A DNA stretch of 64,000 bases from positions 3,224,001 through 3,288,000 of the forward strand of contig NZ_FNUB01000005.1 in assembly GCF_900105985.1 (NCBI RefSeq), in the 5' to 3' direction. The position numbers were made by a program, and so were the translations under genes. Under the pieces are notes generated by a model that saw nothing but the letters and a program-made list of their open reading frames with translations, was not told where the DNA came from and did no database searches. Shown here piece after piece: positions 1-9,780 of this stretch; position 1 is the stretch's first letter; every line of letters begins with the position of its first letter. The DNA is from Tenacibaculum sp. MAR_2010_89. Its GTDB lineage: Bacteria; Bacteroidota; Bacteroidia; Flavobacteriales; Flavobacteriaceae.

Positions 1-1565
1 AATCGTGTTGGGATTACTTTGTCTAAAGTATAGGAGTCCATTTTACATTTACAATCGGTTTTACTTTGTGTAGGCATGTCCCACCATGTTTGATACTGAA
101 TCGTAAAAGCTCTATCTTGATATGGAAAAGCACACTTTAAAGCAGATCGACTTTTTGCTATACTAGTTTTATAAAAATTTCCCTGAATAGCACCCAAAGT
201 AATATATGATGAAATATTTGTTTTCTCTATTCCCTGTAATAATGTTGACTGCAAAGAGCAAACTAACTGTTCTCTACTCTTTTTATTCCAGTCAGTAGTA
301 GGCATTCTTGAAGTTATTTTATGTGGAGCAGGGCAATCGGTTTCTAAACTCAAACCATTTTCTTTTGCACTAACAGAATATCTATCCCATGATTCAAAAG
401 TATAAGGATATCCATTAGTAACTCCTTTAATAAAAGTTGAAATATGTGCTTCATTAGTTAATTCATCAAATTTAACCTTTAACCCATCAATAACAGACAT
501 AGTCATTTCTAATTTTTCTTCTTTAGTAAAATCAGGGTCCTTTTCTATTAATTCAACTAAATACCCTCCCCATTCAATCATCATAATTTTCAGCTCTTTA
601 CGAGTACCTCCAAAATGTCCATTTAGCGTCCAATCCAAAACTGCATCTTTAGATACCTCATTTTTATATGAAACCTGTTTTGCAACAACTTTTAAGTTCG
701 TTCCTATAAGTTGGTTATTTTTTCCTGGTGAAGTAATACTTTCCCATGCTTCAATAACTGCTGTTGCTTTTATTTTTTTGAATACAGCTAACATATCATA
801 AGAAATATGAAAACTAGAAGCTATTTCAGGTAGTTCAAAAGGCTCAAAGAAAAACTCTGTTACAATTCCATAGCTTAATCCGCCTCCTCCACGAATTGCC
901 CACAACAATCTACTACACATTCCTTCTGTATTAAAGTCGTTAACTTTTTCTTTATTATAAAAAGCGCTCGTTCCTAAATATTTCACAGTACCATTACCCA
1001 AAACAATGGTTGCTCCCATTAATCGTTCACATCCCATTCCATATTTACGAGTCCAAGGCCCCCAACCACCACCCATCGTATACCCTGCGATGGCTACACT
1101 TTGACATGTTCCGTGTGGAATTCCTAAATGTTCTTTATCTAAAACTTCCTTTATATTTTTAAATTTTGCTCCTGGTTGAATACTTATTTGCCTCACCTCA
1201 ACTTTATCTTGAGGGTAATTTTTTAAAGACACATCTGTTTTATTCATTAAAGCAAAATCAATTAATACTTTTCCTGTAGCTACACATTCACCTTCATGAT
1301 CATGCCCTCCAGATTTTACTGTAATTTGTATATTATTATCCGTAGCATACTTTGTAGCAATAGCTACATGCTCTGTATTATAAGGTTGAATAATTAAGGT
1401 AGGCATAAAATCAAACCTTCGATTAAAAACTTTTCTTAATTGATTATAAGAGTCCTCTTCTGAAGGGCTCCAAAAATTAGGTTTTAAAGGACAATCATCA
1501 AAAGCATTTTTAAATTTTTCTATGACTTCTTGATTCTTATCTATTGCATATATATCGTTTTCCAT
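1..1565 (-). CDS. FAD-linked oxidase, berberine-bridge (BBE/PCMH) type, truncated by window edge
   Basis: The reading frame starts at ATG 1565-1563 and runs off the left edge after 521 codons. It reads as a PCMH-type FAD-binding oxidase. A GGH motif (His88, in SGGHDHEGE) and a GTCQSV segment (Cys154), followed by a GGGWG stretch, match the two places where BBE enzymes bind FAD covalently, so bicovalent flavin is likely. Such enzymes oxidise sugars, alcohols or secondary metabolites with O2 and release hydrogen peroxide. I see no signal peptide at the N-terminus (MENDIYAIDKN). It lies 36 nt downstream of the 367-aa gene and probably shares its transcript, driven by the 83-nt element at 2761-2843. 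The substrate cannot be told; the C-terminal BBE motif is only partly in view. Confidence 0.85.
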   Translation of the reverse strand, partial: MENDIYAIDKNQEVIEKFKNAFDDCPLKPNFWSPSEEDSYNQLRKVFNRRFDFMPTLIIQPYNTEHVAIATKYATDNNIQITVKSGGHDHEGECVATGKVLIDFALMNKTDVSLKNYPQDKVEVRQISIQPGAKFKNIKEVLDKEHLGIPHGTCQSVAIAGYTMGGGWGPWTRKYGMGCERLMGATIVLGNGTVKYLGTSAFYNKEKVNDFNTEGMCSRLLWAIRGGGGLSYGIVTEFFFEPFELPEIASSFHISYDMLAVFKKIKATAVIEAWESITSPGKNNQLIGTNLKVVAKQVSYKNEVSKDAVLDWTLNGHFGGTRKELKIMMIEWGGYLVELIEKDPDFTKEEKLEMTMSVIDGLKVKFDELTNEAHISTFIKGVTNGYPYTFESWDRYSVSAKENGLSLETDCPAPHKITSRMPTTDWNKKSREQLVCSLQSTLLQGIEKTNISSYITLGAIQGNFYKTSIAKSRSALKCAFPYQDRAFTIQYQTWWDMPTQSKTDCKCKMDSYTLDKVIPTR

Positions 1566-1601
1566 AAAGTTGGGGGATAATTTGAGTTCTTTTTTAGTTA
1601 A

Positions 1602-2705
1602 TTATATTCTTATATTTTTTTTTAAACTATTCAAAATTTTGTCTTTTTCCTCTCCTTCTATATTTTCTAAAAAGTTAAACAACTTATTATGTTCTTCTTT
1701 TTTAATTGTTTCCTCAGTTACTTTAATGATTTCATTTTCTAAATCTTTTTTTAGAGTATTTAACCCAACTTTAAAAGGTGTTCCATCATAATATCTTGCA
1801 ATTGTACCTGGACCTTCAGGAGAACCATGATCGGCATCAATAGACTCTCTCCATTTCCTTGCGTGACTTGCCCATTCATCTTGATCAACTAATTCAGGTG
1901 GAGTAAACCATACATTCCATGTAAGTATATTATCTTTCTGCAACATATTTCCTGAGCCTAAATTGAAAATATCCATAATAAATTTATTAAACTCATCTAC
2001 TACTGGATATCCTGTTTTTTTAATCGCTCCAATTTGTACATTTAAATTACCAACAGTCCATGCTTCTTCTTCATGTTTAGCAAAATCAGGGATAGGAAAA
2101 CCAGTACTTTGCCCTTTACTTAAAGGGAATATTGGTTGTTCAGGATTCCCTACTATACTTGTAAAAACAACTATTGCCTGTGATTTTTTTGAAGGAAAAG
2201 GTAAATAACTTTTTTCAAAATGATCCCACAATTGTTTTACTATAAAGTTTTGTTTTGCACCTGGGCTGAACCAAATTTTACCAACTACTCCCATATCGGC
2301 AGCTAACTCTTTATTATCTTCATTTACCCAACCTCTAGTTCCAGTAACCGTAACCTCAACATTTAAAGTTCCTAAAGAAGGTGAACTAATACCTTGTTGA
2401 GGACAAATAATAGAATAAACTTTACCTGTATCTGTATATCCAATTCTTGAAATATCAGGAGCAAACATTTGGTAACATCGTTTCGGGTCTGGTTGTCCCT
2501 TTTCTGTTTCCCAACTAAACTCTGGCCATTTTACAGCTTGCTGGCGTTGAAGTTTATCAATATTCAACATATTATCGGGCATTGGTAATGATGTTAGATC
2601 TGGATTTGGATATGCAAAAGCTGGATTTGACGCTGAAAATCCTCCAATCCAACCTGCTGGTATATTTTCTGATGTTGACTTTTCTACTTTAGATGTAGTT
2701 TCCAT
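1602..2705 (-). CDS. hypothetical protein, 367 aa, oxidase-cluster associated
   Basis: I do not recognise this family. The protein has no signal peptide or membrane segment. It is rich in Trp and Pro over residues 15-300 and looks globular and beta-rich, with a short charged helical tail (about 325-367). It sits between lodB and the FAD oxidase, with its own upstream copy of the 83-nt promoter-like element, 56 nt before the start codon. The neighbourhood suggests a partner or substrate-recognition protein for the oxidases, or an exported effector, but nothing in the sequence proves either. Confidence 0.7.
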   Translation of the reverse strand: METTSKVEKSTSENIPAGWIGGFSASNPAFAYPNPDLTSLPMPDNMLNIDKLQRQQAVKWPEFSWETEKGQPDPKRCYQMFAPDISRIGYTDTGKVYSIICPQQGISSPSLGTLNVEVTVTGTRGWVNEDNKELAADMGVVGKIWFSPGAKQNFIVKQLWDHFEKSYLPFPSKKSQAIVVFTSIVGNPEQPIFPLSKGQSTGFPIPDFAKHEEEAWTVGNLNVQIGAIKKTGYPVVDEFNKFIMDIFNLGSGNMLQKDNILTWNVWFTPPELVDQDEWASHARKWRESIDADHGSPEGPGTIARYYDGTPFKVGLNTLKKDLENEIIKVTEETIKKEEHNKLFNFLENIEGEEKDKILNSLKKNIRI

Positions 2706-2760
2706 TGTGTTATATTTTTAAGTTTTTTAAATGACTGGTATATTAATTTCTCACTTTCTA

Positions 2761-2843
2761 ATTTAAATACTAAAAACGTTACTTTTCTTCCAACTTCTCT
2801 AAGCGTATATTAAACAGGTGCGAGTGCTTTATTTTTTGATGTA
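2761..2843 (-). promoter_or_regulatory. 83-nt repeated promoter-like element, copy A
   Basis: One of three gap-free 83-nt copies (the others are 6187-6269 and 9781-9863), with roughly three quarters identity between copies A and C. The best conserved blocks on the minus strand are AAAAAATAAARCACTC, ATACGCTTA and TTAGTATTTAAAT. The downstream end overlaps a box TAAATTAG, one mismatch from the Bacteroidota -7 consensus TAnnTTTG. It lies 56 nt upstream of the 367-aa gene, so it is read here as a promoter with an upstream control site. Confidence 0.6.
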
Positions 2844-2908
2844 AAAACAAAACGTTCTTGTTCATTATTATTTTTATCTCTGATTATTAATCTTTTAAAA
2901 AAACTTTA

Positions 2909-4015
2909 TTAATTTCTACGTTGCCAAAAAACAGCCCTTGGCCATCGTTTTTCTTCTTGGTAGTATCTTTTTTTTATATCATGATACTGTTTATAATTCT
3001 TTAAAATATCTTCTTGATATATGTCAATTGATGAAGAACCTTCTTCTATTTTATGAGCAATGTATTTCGCAGCAAAACAAGCTGAACTAATAGAAAAACC
3101 TATTCCCATTGAAGAAATTGGGTCAAATGAAACAGCTGCATCTCCAATCGCTATAAAATTTTCTAAATTTCTTACATCGCTTATTTGCGTATGAGCATTT
3201 CTGACCCATAATTTATTTGAAAGAGCCTCAGTATTATTGAGAAGATGCTTTATGTGATTCGTTTCTTGTAACAAACTTTCCCAAACGTCAAGCTGATGTA
3301 ATTTTTTTTCAGAAATAATATCAGCATCAGAAAAAAAAGTAATTACCATTTTATTATCTGGCAAACAAGCAGCATACCACCAACCTAAGTCTACTGATTC
3401 TAATGTTTGTTCAAACTTTTTAGAGACATTATTCAATTCCAAAAACAATCCTACTCCCATAAGTGAATCGTCTTTTTTCGAACTTCCTCCTACTTTTCTA
3501 CACACATTAGCTGACCTACCTGAAGCATCTACCAAATAATTAGCTTTGATTGTAAATTTCCCTTCCGTAGGATGACTAAGAAATACCCGCCAGCTTTTAT
3601 CTTCTAACTGTTCATAATCTAAACACTTAGTTCTGGGGTAAATAGTAGCTCCTCTTTCCGCAGCTGTTTCTATTAATTTAAAATCAAACTTTTCTCTATC
3701 TAATTGAAAAGTAGCCTCATCAGTAGTAAAAATAGCATTCGTAGTGCTTACCTTGTCGCTTCCCCAATAAGATTTACTAGCATATGCTGGTATAAAACTA
3801 TTTTCCTCGAAATCACTTTTATTTAATTTTAAATAGTTTATTAAATCAAAAATACTTGCAGAAACATGTTCACCTACTCTTGTTTTATTAAAATCGGATT
3901 GCTCAATAAGGGTAACATCGCATTTAGAATAGTTTAATAAACTTAATGCGGCAGAGGCTCCACTTGGACCTCCACCAACAATAAGCACATCGGTATGTTT
4001 TATAGCATTTGACAT
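2909..4015 (-). CDS. LodB-like FAD-dependent oxidoreductase (LodA maturation)
   Basis: A 368-aa flavoprotein with an N-terminal Rossmann motif GGGPSGASAA (about residues 14-23), a RVGEH segment near 47 and a second FAD motif IGDAAVSFDP with a downstream GIGFS near 290-310. This is the layout of the tryptophan-halogenase/geranylgeranyl-reductase group that includes LodB. In Marinomonas, LodB is needed to form the cysteine tryptophylquinone cofactor in LodA. The start codon overlaps the lodA stop by one base (TAATG), so the two are translationally coupled. This pairing is the strongest evidence for the assignment. A 203-nt gap holding a copy of the 83-nt element follows it. Confidence 0.85.
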   Translation of the reverse strand: MSNAIKHTDVLIVGGGPSGASAALSLLNYSKCDVTLIEQSDFNKTRVGEHVSASIFDLINYLKLNKSDFEENSFIPAYASKSYWGSDKVSTTNAIFTTDEATFQLDREKFDFKLIETAAERGATIYPRTKCLDYEQLEDKSWRVFLSHPTEGKFTIKANYLVDASGRSANVCRKVGGSSKKDDSLMGVGLFLELNNVSKKFEQTLESVDLGWWYAACLPDNKMVITFFSDADIISEKKLHQLDVWESLLQETNHIKHLLNNTEALSNKLWVRNAHTQISDVRNLENFIAIGDAAVSFDPISSMGIGFSISSACFAAKYIAHKIEEGSSSIDIYQEDILKNYKQYHDIKKRYYQEEKRWPRAVFWQRRN

Positions 4016-6147
4016 TAGCGTCTCATTCTTGTTCCTGAACGAGGCGTGCCTAGTCCATTTTTACTTACACTTATTTTCTTAAAAGCACGTTTTTCAAGGA
4101 AAGAGACTAATTTTTTTGCTCTTTCATTTTTTTCTCCAATACGCTTTAAATCATCTTCTATATAAAATACTGGAATTGTAGTTTCATTATCGTCTCCATT
4201 ACCACTTACTTGTCCTACTCCATATTCTACAAATGAAAATAATTCATTTGTGCGTTCTGTTTCTGTGAAATAAGGAAATCCTTTATCTTGAGAGTTTGTG
4301 TTTCTAATAAAAGCCATGGAAGACCAATGCTCAACCATTTGAACAAAACTATTAATTCCACGAGCATAATTCATTTGCTGTCCAGCTGGTAAATGAGAGT
4401 GCATTTGACCTTCTAATGTTGTTTCACCAGTTAATACATCCCATGGACTCTGTGGTGGCCACCAATATGAATAATAAGTAGGTGGCAATGGTTCTTTAAC
4501 TGGATCTTTTTCTATAGTTTGATCGTCTTTAAAAACAGTATTAGAACCTACCCAAACATTTTCAGTCTTTTCTTCTGTAGTTGTTACTCTTGTATCTTTA
4601 TTAAAATTTGGGTTTGTAAAATTAACAGGCTGCACAGTACATTGGAAAAAATCTGCTTGCCAAGGACATGCCATTCTTTTTGTTAAATCGCCTGGCTCAC
4701 AACCGCCTCCTTCACATTCATCTCTTGATGGTGTTAAACCTATAGTATTATATCCTCCAATACCTTTTTGATTTGAAATTACAAAAGGAGCTGCATATAT
4801 TTTTGAATTTTGCACACTCCAAGTTACCTCAATACCTGGACACATTGGTAAACCAACACAGTTTCCTACACTTGCTTGATCTTCTTTACTAATAGGAAAA
4901 GGTTCATAATTTGGATTGTTCTCAAAATTACCATTTGCCCATTGTTTAAGCATAAAATATTGTGTATCATTTAATGATAAAAACTTCACAATAGTTTCAT
5001 TACTCACCGAGTTACTTCCCGAATTTAAAGGCATCATTGGAAAAGAATCATCTCCATTAGTTTTAAATAACTGAGATTGTGGTTCATTAGGAACTGAATT
5101 CAATTTATCATTTGGACGTCTGAAATAAGAAAAATAATTCTCTCTATTAGCCTTATTCTCTTCGCTAGGATCAGAAAAATCAAATACATTTGAAGAAAAA
5201 GCAATCATTGATTGTACATTAGCTACCCATTGATAGCTAGCAAATCGTTTGATAATTGGTAAAATATCTCTCTGATAATTCACTTTATACGAGGCATTAA
5301 ATATACCATGTTGACACATACCTGGCACAAGATTAAAACTACGTACTCCAACATCAAACATACTATCACTCAAATTAGAAATATTTACAATTTCTGGAGC
5401 AAAATCTGGAGAACCAACAATTACCCATGCTTCTAGAGTAGCAGGTGGTGTACCGTCATTAAAAATAATGCTACAATAAACCGGACCATCAGCAATATCA
5501 TCATGCCAAGTATTTGACCCTCCATAACTAGTAAGAGGCTCATTTCCTCCTGCATTTCCATACCCTCCTAAAACAATTAATCTTCCGTCATCATCAGTTT
5601 TAAGATCACCTAATGTTTTAATTGCTGTACCAGAAGTAACTTCTTCAGGTGGATACTGAGACGGATACCCTGGAGGCACATTGCTCTTATCGAAACCAAT
5701 CTCTTGATTAGGTCCACTCACACTTCTTGGTCCTGGATCAATAATTAATGTTTGCCTTTCTTTTTCTGTTTTTAATGATGGGTTTCTAAATTCTACCCCT
5801 CGGTTTTTATAACTATTCTCTTCTCCATAAAGAAGGTTTCCTTCTAATTCGCTGTACTGATACCAAGCAGCTTTTTTATTTGCTAAATGCACAGTCCATT
5901 CCATTAAAGAAACATTTGATGAGTTAGCAGTTAATTCTTTACCATCAGCATCAAACACCTTAAAAAGTTGCCCTTGCCTTCTTACTTGACTTTCGTCATC
6001 TTTAAAATTTTTAATGGGTCCTAATTTATTACCAGATGCATCTGCTTCATAAGGAAGACCACCAATTTCATCAGGAGAAAGGCAAAACTGCTTCCTACTA
6101 TTCCCTAATCGAGCAACCCCTACGGAAGGGCTAATTTTTAGTTCCAT
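4015..6147 (-). CDS. LodA-like quinoprotein amino-acid oxidase
   Basis: A 710-aa protein whose N-terminus (SPSVGVARLGNS) matches the LodA/GoxA family. That family oxidatively deaminates lysine or glycine with a cysteine tryptophylquinone cofactor and releases hydrogen peroxide, which is antimicrobial. Cys494 in the MACPW motif and Trp562/Trp563 in the YWWPPQSPW segment are the likely cofactor residues; the spacing (68-69) is close to the Cys516-Trp581 spacing of Marinomonas LodA. Length fits the family (about 700). There is no signal peptide, as in LodA, which is exported by an unknown route. It is coupled to lodB and preceded by the 83-nt element (40 nt upstream). Substrate (lysine, glycine or other) cannot be read from the sequence. 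Confidence 0.87.
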   Translation of the reverse strand: MELKISPSVGVARLGNSRKQFCLSPDEIGGLPYEADASGNKLGPIKNFKDDESQVRRQGQLFKVFDADGKELTANSSNVSLMEWTVHLANKKAAWYQYSELEGNLLYGEENSYKNRGVEFRNPSLKTEKERQTLIIDPGPRSVSGPNQEIGFDKSNVPPGYPSQYPPEEVTSGTAIKTLGDLKTDDDGRLIVLGGYGNAGGNEPLTSYGGSNTWHDDIADGPVYCSIIFNDGTPPATLEAWVIVGSPDFAPEIVNISNLSDSMFDVGVRSFNLVPGMCQHGIFNASYKVNYQRDILPIIKRFASYQWVANVQSMIAFSSNVFDFSDPSEENKANRENYFSYFRRPNDKLNSVPNEPQSQLFKTNGDDSFPMMPLNSGSNSVSNETIVKFLSLNDTQYFMLKQWANGNFENNPNYEPFPISKEDQASVGNCVGLPMCPGIEVTWSVQNSKIYAAPFVISNQKGIGGYNTIGLTPSRDECEGGGCEPGDLTKRMACPWQADFFQCTVQPVNFTNPNFNKDTRVTTTEEKTENVWVGSNTVFKDDQTIEKDPVKEPLPPTYYSYWWPPQSPWDVLTGETTLEGQMHSHLPAGQQMNYARGINSFVQMVEHWSSMAFIRNTNSQDKGFPYFTETERTNELFSFVEYGVGQVSGNGDDNETTIPVFYIEDDLKRIGEKNERAKKLVSFLEKRAFKKISVSKNGLGTPRSGTRMRR

Positions 6148-6186
6148 AATTTTAGTATTTAGTTCGATAATTTATTTTACTCTCTA

Positions 6187-6269
6187 AGTTAAACACTAAT
6201 CATTATGCTATTCTTCTTCTTTCTTTAAACGTATGTTAAATGAGTAAGAGTGTTTTATTTTTTGATATA
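6187..6269 (-). promoter_or_regulatory. 83-nt repeated promoter-like element, copy B
   Basis: Second copy of the element, 40 nt upstream of the lodA start, aligning with copies A and C without gaps. The -7-like box at its downstream end reads TAACTTAG. Only in this copy does the upstream end form a hairpin: 6244-6256 pairs with 6271-6283 over 13 bp. That hairpin may also act as a weak terminator for the GH64-like gene, which ends at 6350. Confidence 0.6.
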
Positions 6270-6349
6270 AAAAACACTCTTACCCTTTTAATAAAATTAT
6301 AATTAAATGCTATACAACCAGTATTTTAAAAAATTATTGATTTTTTTAT

Positions 6350-8608
6350 TTATTTCCAAGAACCTAATATTAATTTTAATTGAGTAGTTCCTTTAGGAAA
6401 TGACCCTGGGAATTCTGAAGGAACTTGTGCTCCACCTTTACCTCCTATTGGGTTTTCATCGTAAGCGAAACCATATGCTCTTCCCATATAATCCCCTCTT
6501 GATGATTTTGTTTTATTTACTATTGGTAAAGTAAATATATTAGTGCCGCCTACTTTAGTTGTGTGTAAAAAGTAAGAGAAGTAATTTTGAGGTTGGTTTT
6601 TAGGATACCAACTTGTTTCTTTTCCCCAATTTGTGGTTGTATAACCAGCTGTTTTTGCTGTTTTATAATCTACAATAGCAATTCCTCTATTTAACGCAGT
6701 ACTTATTTGATTTTCCAACCCGTTAATTACAGTCTGGTTATTGATTGCTTTATTTGATTTACCTGGATATCTAAAAGATCCATCTGCAAATAAACCAATT
6801 CCTGCAAATGTCATTTGACCAGAAGAGTAATAATATTGTGTTGGTGCTTTCGCAAATTTATACTGAAAAGAAGCACTATATGAATTACTAGTGTTTAATG
6901 TAACCGATACAATTCCTTTTTTAGATTTATTAATTTTAGTAATTCGTGTAATTCCATCTGAAGAACCTCCTCCTGGACTTACATACATACCTACTTTTAA
7001 TCCTGTATTTAACGGTAAGGGCGTTTTAAAAATTAATTCGTTTCTCTTATTTATACTTCCCATAATTGGAGCTCTTTTATTTCCTTGTTGATAAGAAACT
7101 ACCGAAAAACCTACAGGATTAAATGCATATAATGTTTCTGCACCACTAGCTGTAAATTTTAAAGCACCGTGTTTATTTGTTGTTCCAGGAAAAGTTATCG
7201 CTGATACAGGTGTTACTGTATAGTTTGCAGAAAATTTATTTGTTCCATTTTGCCATATATTCATTTTTAAACTAGTATCTGTAAACAATTTATTTAAAGC
7301 TTCATCAAATACTGTTTCTAACATACTTGTTTCTTTTTCTAAGTATAATCCTGGATTTAATAAGGCTGTTAAATCCTTATTAACGGAATAACTAAGAGGG
7401 GTATAATAAGCTGCTGTTGGCTCACCTGCCTTTATTAGTTTTTTCATAAATGGTTTGTAAGCTGCTGTAATATTTTTAGCTGTAATATTATGAGGCTGCC
7501 CTATTCTATCAAGTTCATTTCCACTTTTATCTTCAGCAATAATAGATAATGGAAAGAAAAATCCATCAACTGTAGAAATATCAATAAACAATCCTTTGTC
7601 TTTCTTAAAGGTGGCTTCAATATAATTATACTGTGGGAAAGCATTTTGTGGTGGATTATTTACTTGAAAAACACTTGCCCCAAATTTCTTGTATTTAAAC
7701 CCTAAATTATTATTACTTGTTTTTGTTGAATTATCTTTATAAGTGACAGTAGTGTCTTTAATAAAAAAATAAATTCTTGCCCCAACTAAAGGATTTTTAT
7801 TAGATACTTTAATAGTTTTTAGCTCTTTTACTAATTCATAAGATTTTACATAACCACTATCAGAAGGCATTTTTTTAAAAGTTCCTTGTGAAGTTGCCCC
7901 ATTTAGAGTTAACATTTTTTGTGAACTTGTACTATACCCTAAAACATATATTTTATATTTTTTATCTAAGCCTGTTAAATTATCTAAAGAAATAACATAA
8001 GTACTGTCAGGTTTATCACTTTTATAAGTAAATTTAGAAGCTTCAGTTATTCTTGAAAAGTTTGATTGCACCTCAACCTGAACACCTATTTCTTTAGATA
8101 CATGAGGAGGGTTCGCAACTGTAACTATTGTATCTGTAACTGATAAAGGTACATTTCCTGCAGATCCAAATTTCACATACGTTGTACCAGAAAAGTACTT
8201 CCCTTTAATAGTTATTTTTTTCTTTCCTTTTACAGAAGTTGAATTTGGACTTACGGTGCTTATCTCTGGTAGTTTGTATTCATAAACTATAGAGCTATAT
8301 ACTTTTTTTGCGTCCTTTTTAAATTCAATGTATACTTTATCAATAGAAGGTGAACTAATAGCTGTTGTTTTGAATGTGATAAGAGTTTCAGAAACAACAT
8401 TATATTCTTTTACTGCTCCATGTTTTTTAAAATAAACACCAACAATATTATCTTTAATAAATCCTGTTCCTTTAATTGATACAACTGTATTCCCTCCTAA
8501 AGACCCTGAAGTAGGGCTCAATGAAGTTATTGTTTGCGCTTTTAAATTGACCGTTACTAATAATACAACAATTATTAATAGTAGGTATTTGTAGGTTGTT
8601 ATTTTCAT
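6350..8608 (-). CDS. exported IPT/TIG-domain protein with GH64-like (beta-1,3-glucanase/thaumatin-fold) region
   Basis: A 752-aa protein with a clear signal peptide (hydrophobic residues 9-22, cleavage near KAQ). It has two IPT/TIG immunoglobulin-like domains (about 27-112 and 113-197, with SPTSGSLGGNTVV-type motifs). A large C-terminal region (about 205-752) has the pattern of GH64 laminaripentaose-producing beta-1,3-glucanases, including YIEATF followed by FIDISTVDGFFFPL near residue 340, where GH64 carries its catalytic Glu and Asp. The catalytic assignment is tentative. No CHU_C or Por tail is seen, so outer-membrane passage may use another route. It lies directly upstream of lodA and downstream of a GH17 gene, forming a glucan-targeting pair. 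It has no 83-nt element of its own. Confidence 0.7.
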   Translation of the reverse strand: MKITTYKYLLLIIVVLLVTVNLKAQTITSLSPTSGSLGGNTVVSIKGTGFIKDNIVGVYFKKHGAVKEYNVVSETLITFKTTAISSPSIDKVYIEFKKDAKKVYSSIVYEYKLPEISTVSPNSTSVKGKKKITIKGKYFSGTTYVKFGSAGNVPLSVTDTIVTVANPPHVSKEIGVQVEVQSNFSRITEASKFTYKSDKPDSTYVISLDNLTGLDKKYKIYVLGYSTSSQKMLTLNGATSQGTFKKMPSDSGYVKSYELVKELKTIKVSNKNPLVGARIYFFIKDTTVTYKDNSTKTSNNNLGFKYKKFGASVFQVNNPPQNAFPQYNYIEATFKKDKGLFIDISTVDGFFFPLSIIAEDKSGNELDRIGQPHNITAKNITAAYKPFMKKLIKAGEPTAAYYTPLSYSVNKDLTALLNPGLYLEKETSMLETVFDEALNKLFTDTSLKMNIWQNGTNKFSANYTVTPVSAITFPGTTNKHGALKFTASGAETLYAFNPVGFSVVSYQQGNKRAPIMGSINKRNELIFKTPLPLNTGLKVGMYVSPGGGSSDGITRITKINKSKKGIVSVTLNTSNSYSASFQYKFAKAPTQYYYSSGQMTFAGIGLFADGSFRYPGKSNKAINNQTVINGLENQISTALNRGIAIVDYKTAKTAGYTTTNWGKETSWYPKNQPQNYFSYFLHTTKVGGTNIFTLPIVNKTKSSRGDYMGRAYGFAYDENPIGGKGGAQVPSEFPGSFPKGTTQLKLILGSWK

Positions 8609-8671
8609 GTTGATTTCCCGAAGGTTTAATTTTTAGTAATTAATAATTATTCACCTATAAAAACACAACTA

Positions 8672-9688
8672 TTACAAATTCAAAGTATATTTTGCTTTGT
8701 AATCATTATTCTTTGTATCATACTCATAAACACCCCAATGATGCTCATAAGTACCTGCTCCAATTGGTTTAGTATCTTCATCATACATTTCGAAAATAAA
8801 ACAAGGAATTTTAATACCTGGTTTACGTGGTGTTCCATTACCACTTTTACAATGATTAATTAAATTTTGATTAAACGTTTGTGCATTAGAATTTGTAGCA
8901 GAAGGATATGTGGCTATTGGTCCTGTTGGCCAACCTGCTTCTCCTATTACAATTGGTAAATCACCATAATTGTTATTACCTAAAGCTACATACAAAGCAT
9001 CATACATTGCATCAAAAATATTTTTGTAGGTATAATTTCCATCTGTAACCCATACACTTGGATCATTATTAGCGGTAAAAAGACAATACTCTAAAGAAAT
9101 AGTTCTTTGATTGTTTTGAGTGATAAAAGGATATACATTTATCATAAACACTGAATCATCTGCTTTTAAAATAGCACATACATCTAATATGATGCTTTTA
9201 AGCCCATTATTAAATGATCCTGCTGAAGGTGGATACGAATTCCCCATAATGGCATAATTAAAAGGAACCGTTACTTTAGTAGAAAGTCCTTTTGCTTTAA
9301 TTGCCGCTTTAATATTTGTTAATGCATCTACCAAATATGGAGAATATGCATTATTCCACCAACTTCCTAAAGGTTCATTTCCAACACAAATCATTGGAAT
9401 TGTAGCTGAGTTGTCTGATAACACCTTTATTATAGCATTTATAGTAGTTGTATCATTATTTGCACATAGTTCTAAATCACCGTTAGGTACATCTACTAAA
9501 ACTTGCAATCCTTGTGCGGCAAAAGCGCTAATGCAAGTTGCTTGATTGTAGGTAAACATTTTAACAGCTCCAACTCCTGTTGCTTTTATTTGTGAAGCTG
9601 CCGTAGCTGCACTTACTTGTTTTCCTGAACTTTGAAATGTATTACTAAAGTTGACCCCTACCGTAGTATTAAAAATTGAATTACTCAT
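8672..9688 (-). CDS. GH17-family endo-beta-1,3-glucanase-like protein, no signal peptide
   Basis: A 338-aa single-domain protein of the GH17 TIM-barrel family. The start of strand 1 (VGVNFSNTF), the acid/base motif CVGNEP (Glu105) and the nucleophile motif VIGEAGWPTGP (Glu250) are all present. GH17 enzymes cut beta-1,3-glucans such as laminarin, chrysolaminarin, callose and fungal wall glucan. Unusually for such an enzyme, the N-terminus (MSNSIFNTTV) has no signal peptide and there is no sorting tail. It would stay in the cytoplasm unless released by lysis or carried by the neighbouring injection system. Its 93-nt leader carries copy C of the 83-nt element. Confidence 0.85.
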   Translation of the reverse strand: MSNSIFNTTVGVNFSNTFQSSGKQVSAATAASQIKATGVGAVKMFTYNQATCISAFAAQGLQVLVDVPNGDLELCANNDTTTINAIIKVLSDNSATIPMICVGNEPLGSWWNNAYSPYLVDALTNIKAAIKAKGLSTKVTVPFNYAIMGNSYPPSAGSFNNGLKSIILDVCAILKADDSVFMINVYPFITQNNQRTISLEYCLFTANNDPSVWVTDGNYTYKNIFDAMYDALYVALGNNNYGDLPIVIGEAGWPTGPIATYPSATNSNAQTFNQNLINHCKSGNGTPRKPGIKIPCFIFEMYDEDTKPIGAGTYEHHWGVYEYDTKNNDYKAKYTLNL

Positions 9689-9780
9689 AAATAATTAGCT
9701 TTTTGAATTTTGCCTACTCTACATAGTTTTCAGCTTCCCCCTAGATTCGATAATCACATTTTATAATGACTTGTTATCAA

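Noticed and set aside
6244..6283. Strong terminator after the GH64-like gene
   Set aside because: The 13-bp hairpin is real but no convincing T tract follows on the minus strand, and its left arm is part of the 83-nt element, so it is only mentioned as a possible weak terminator.
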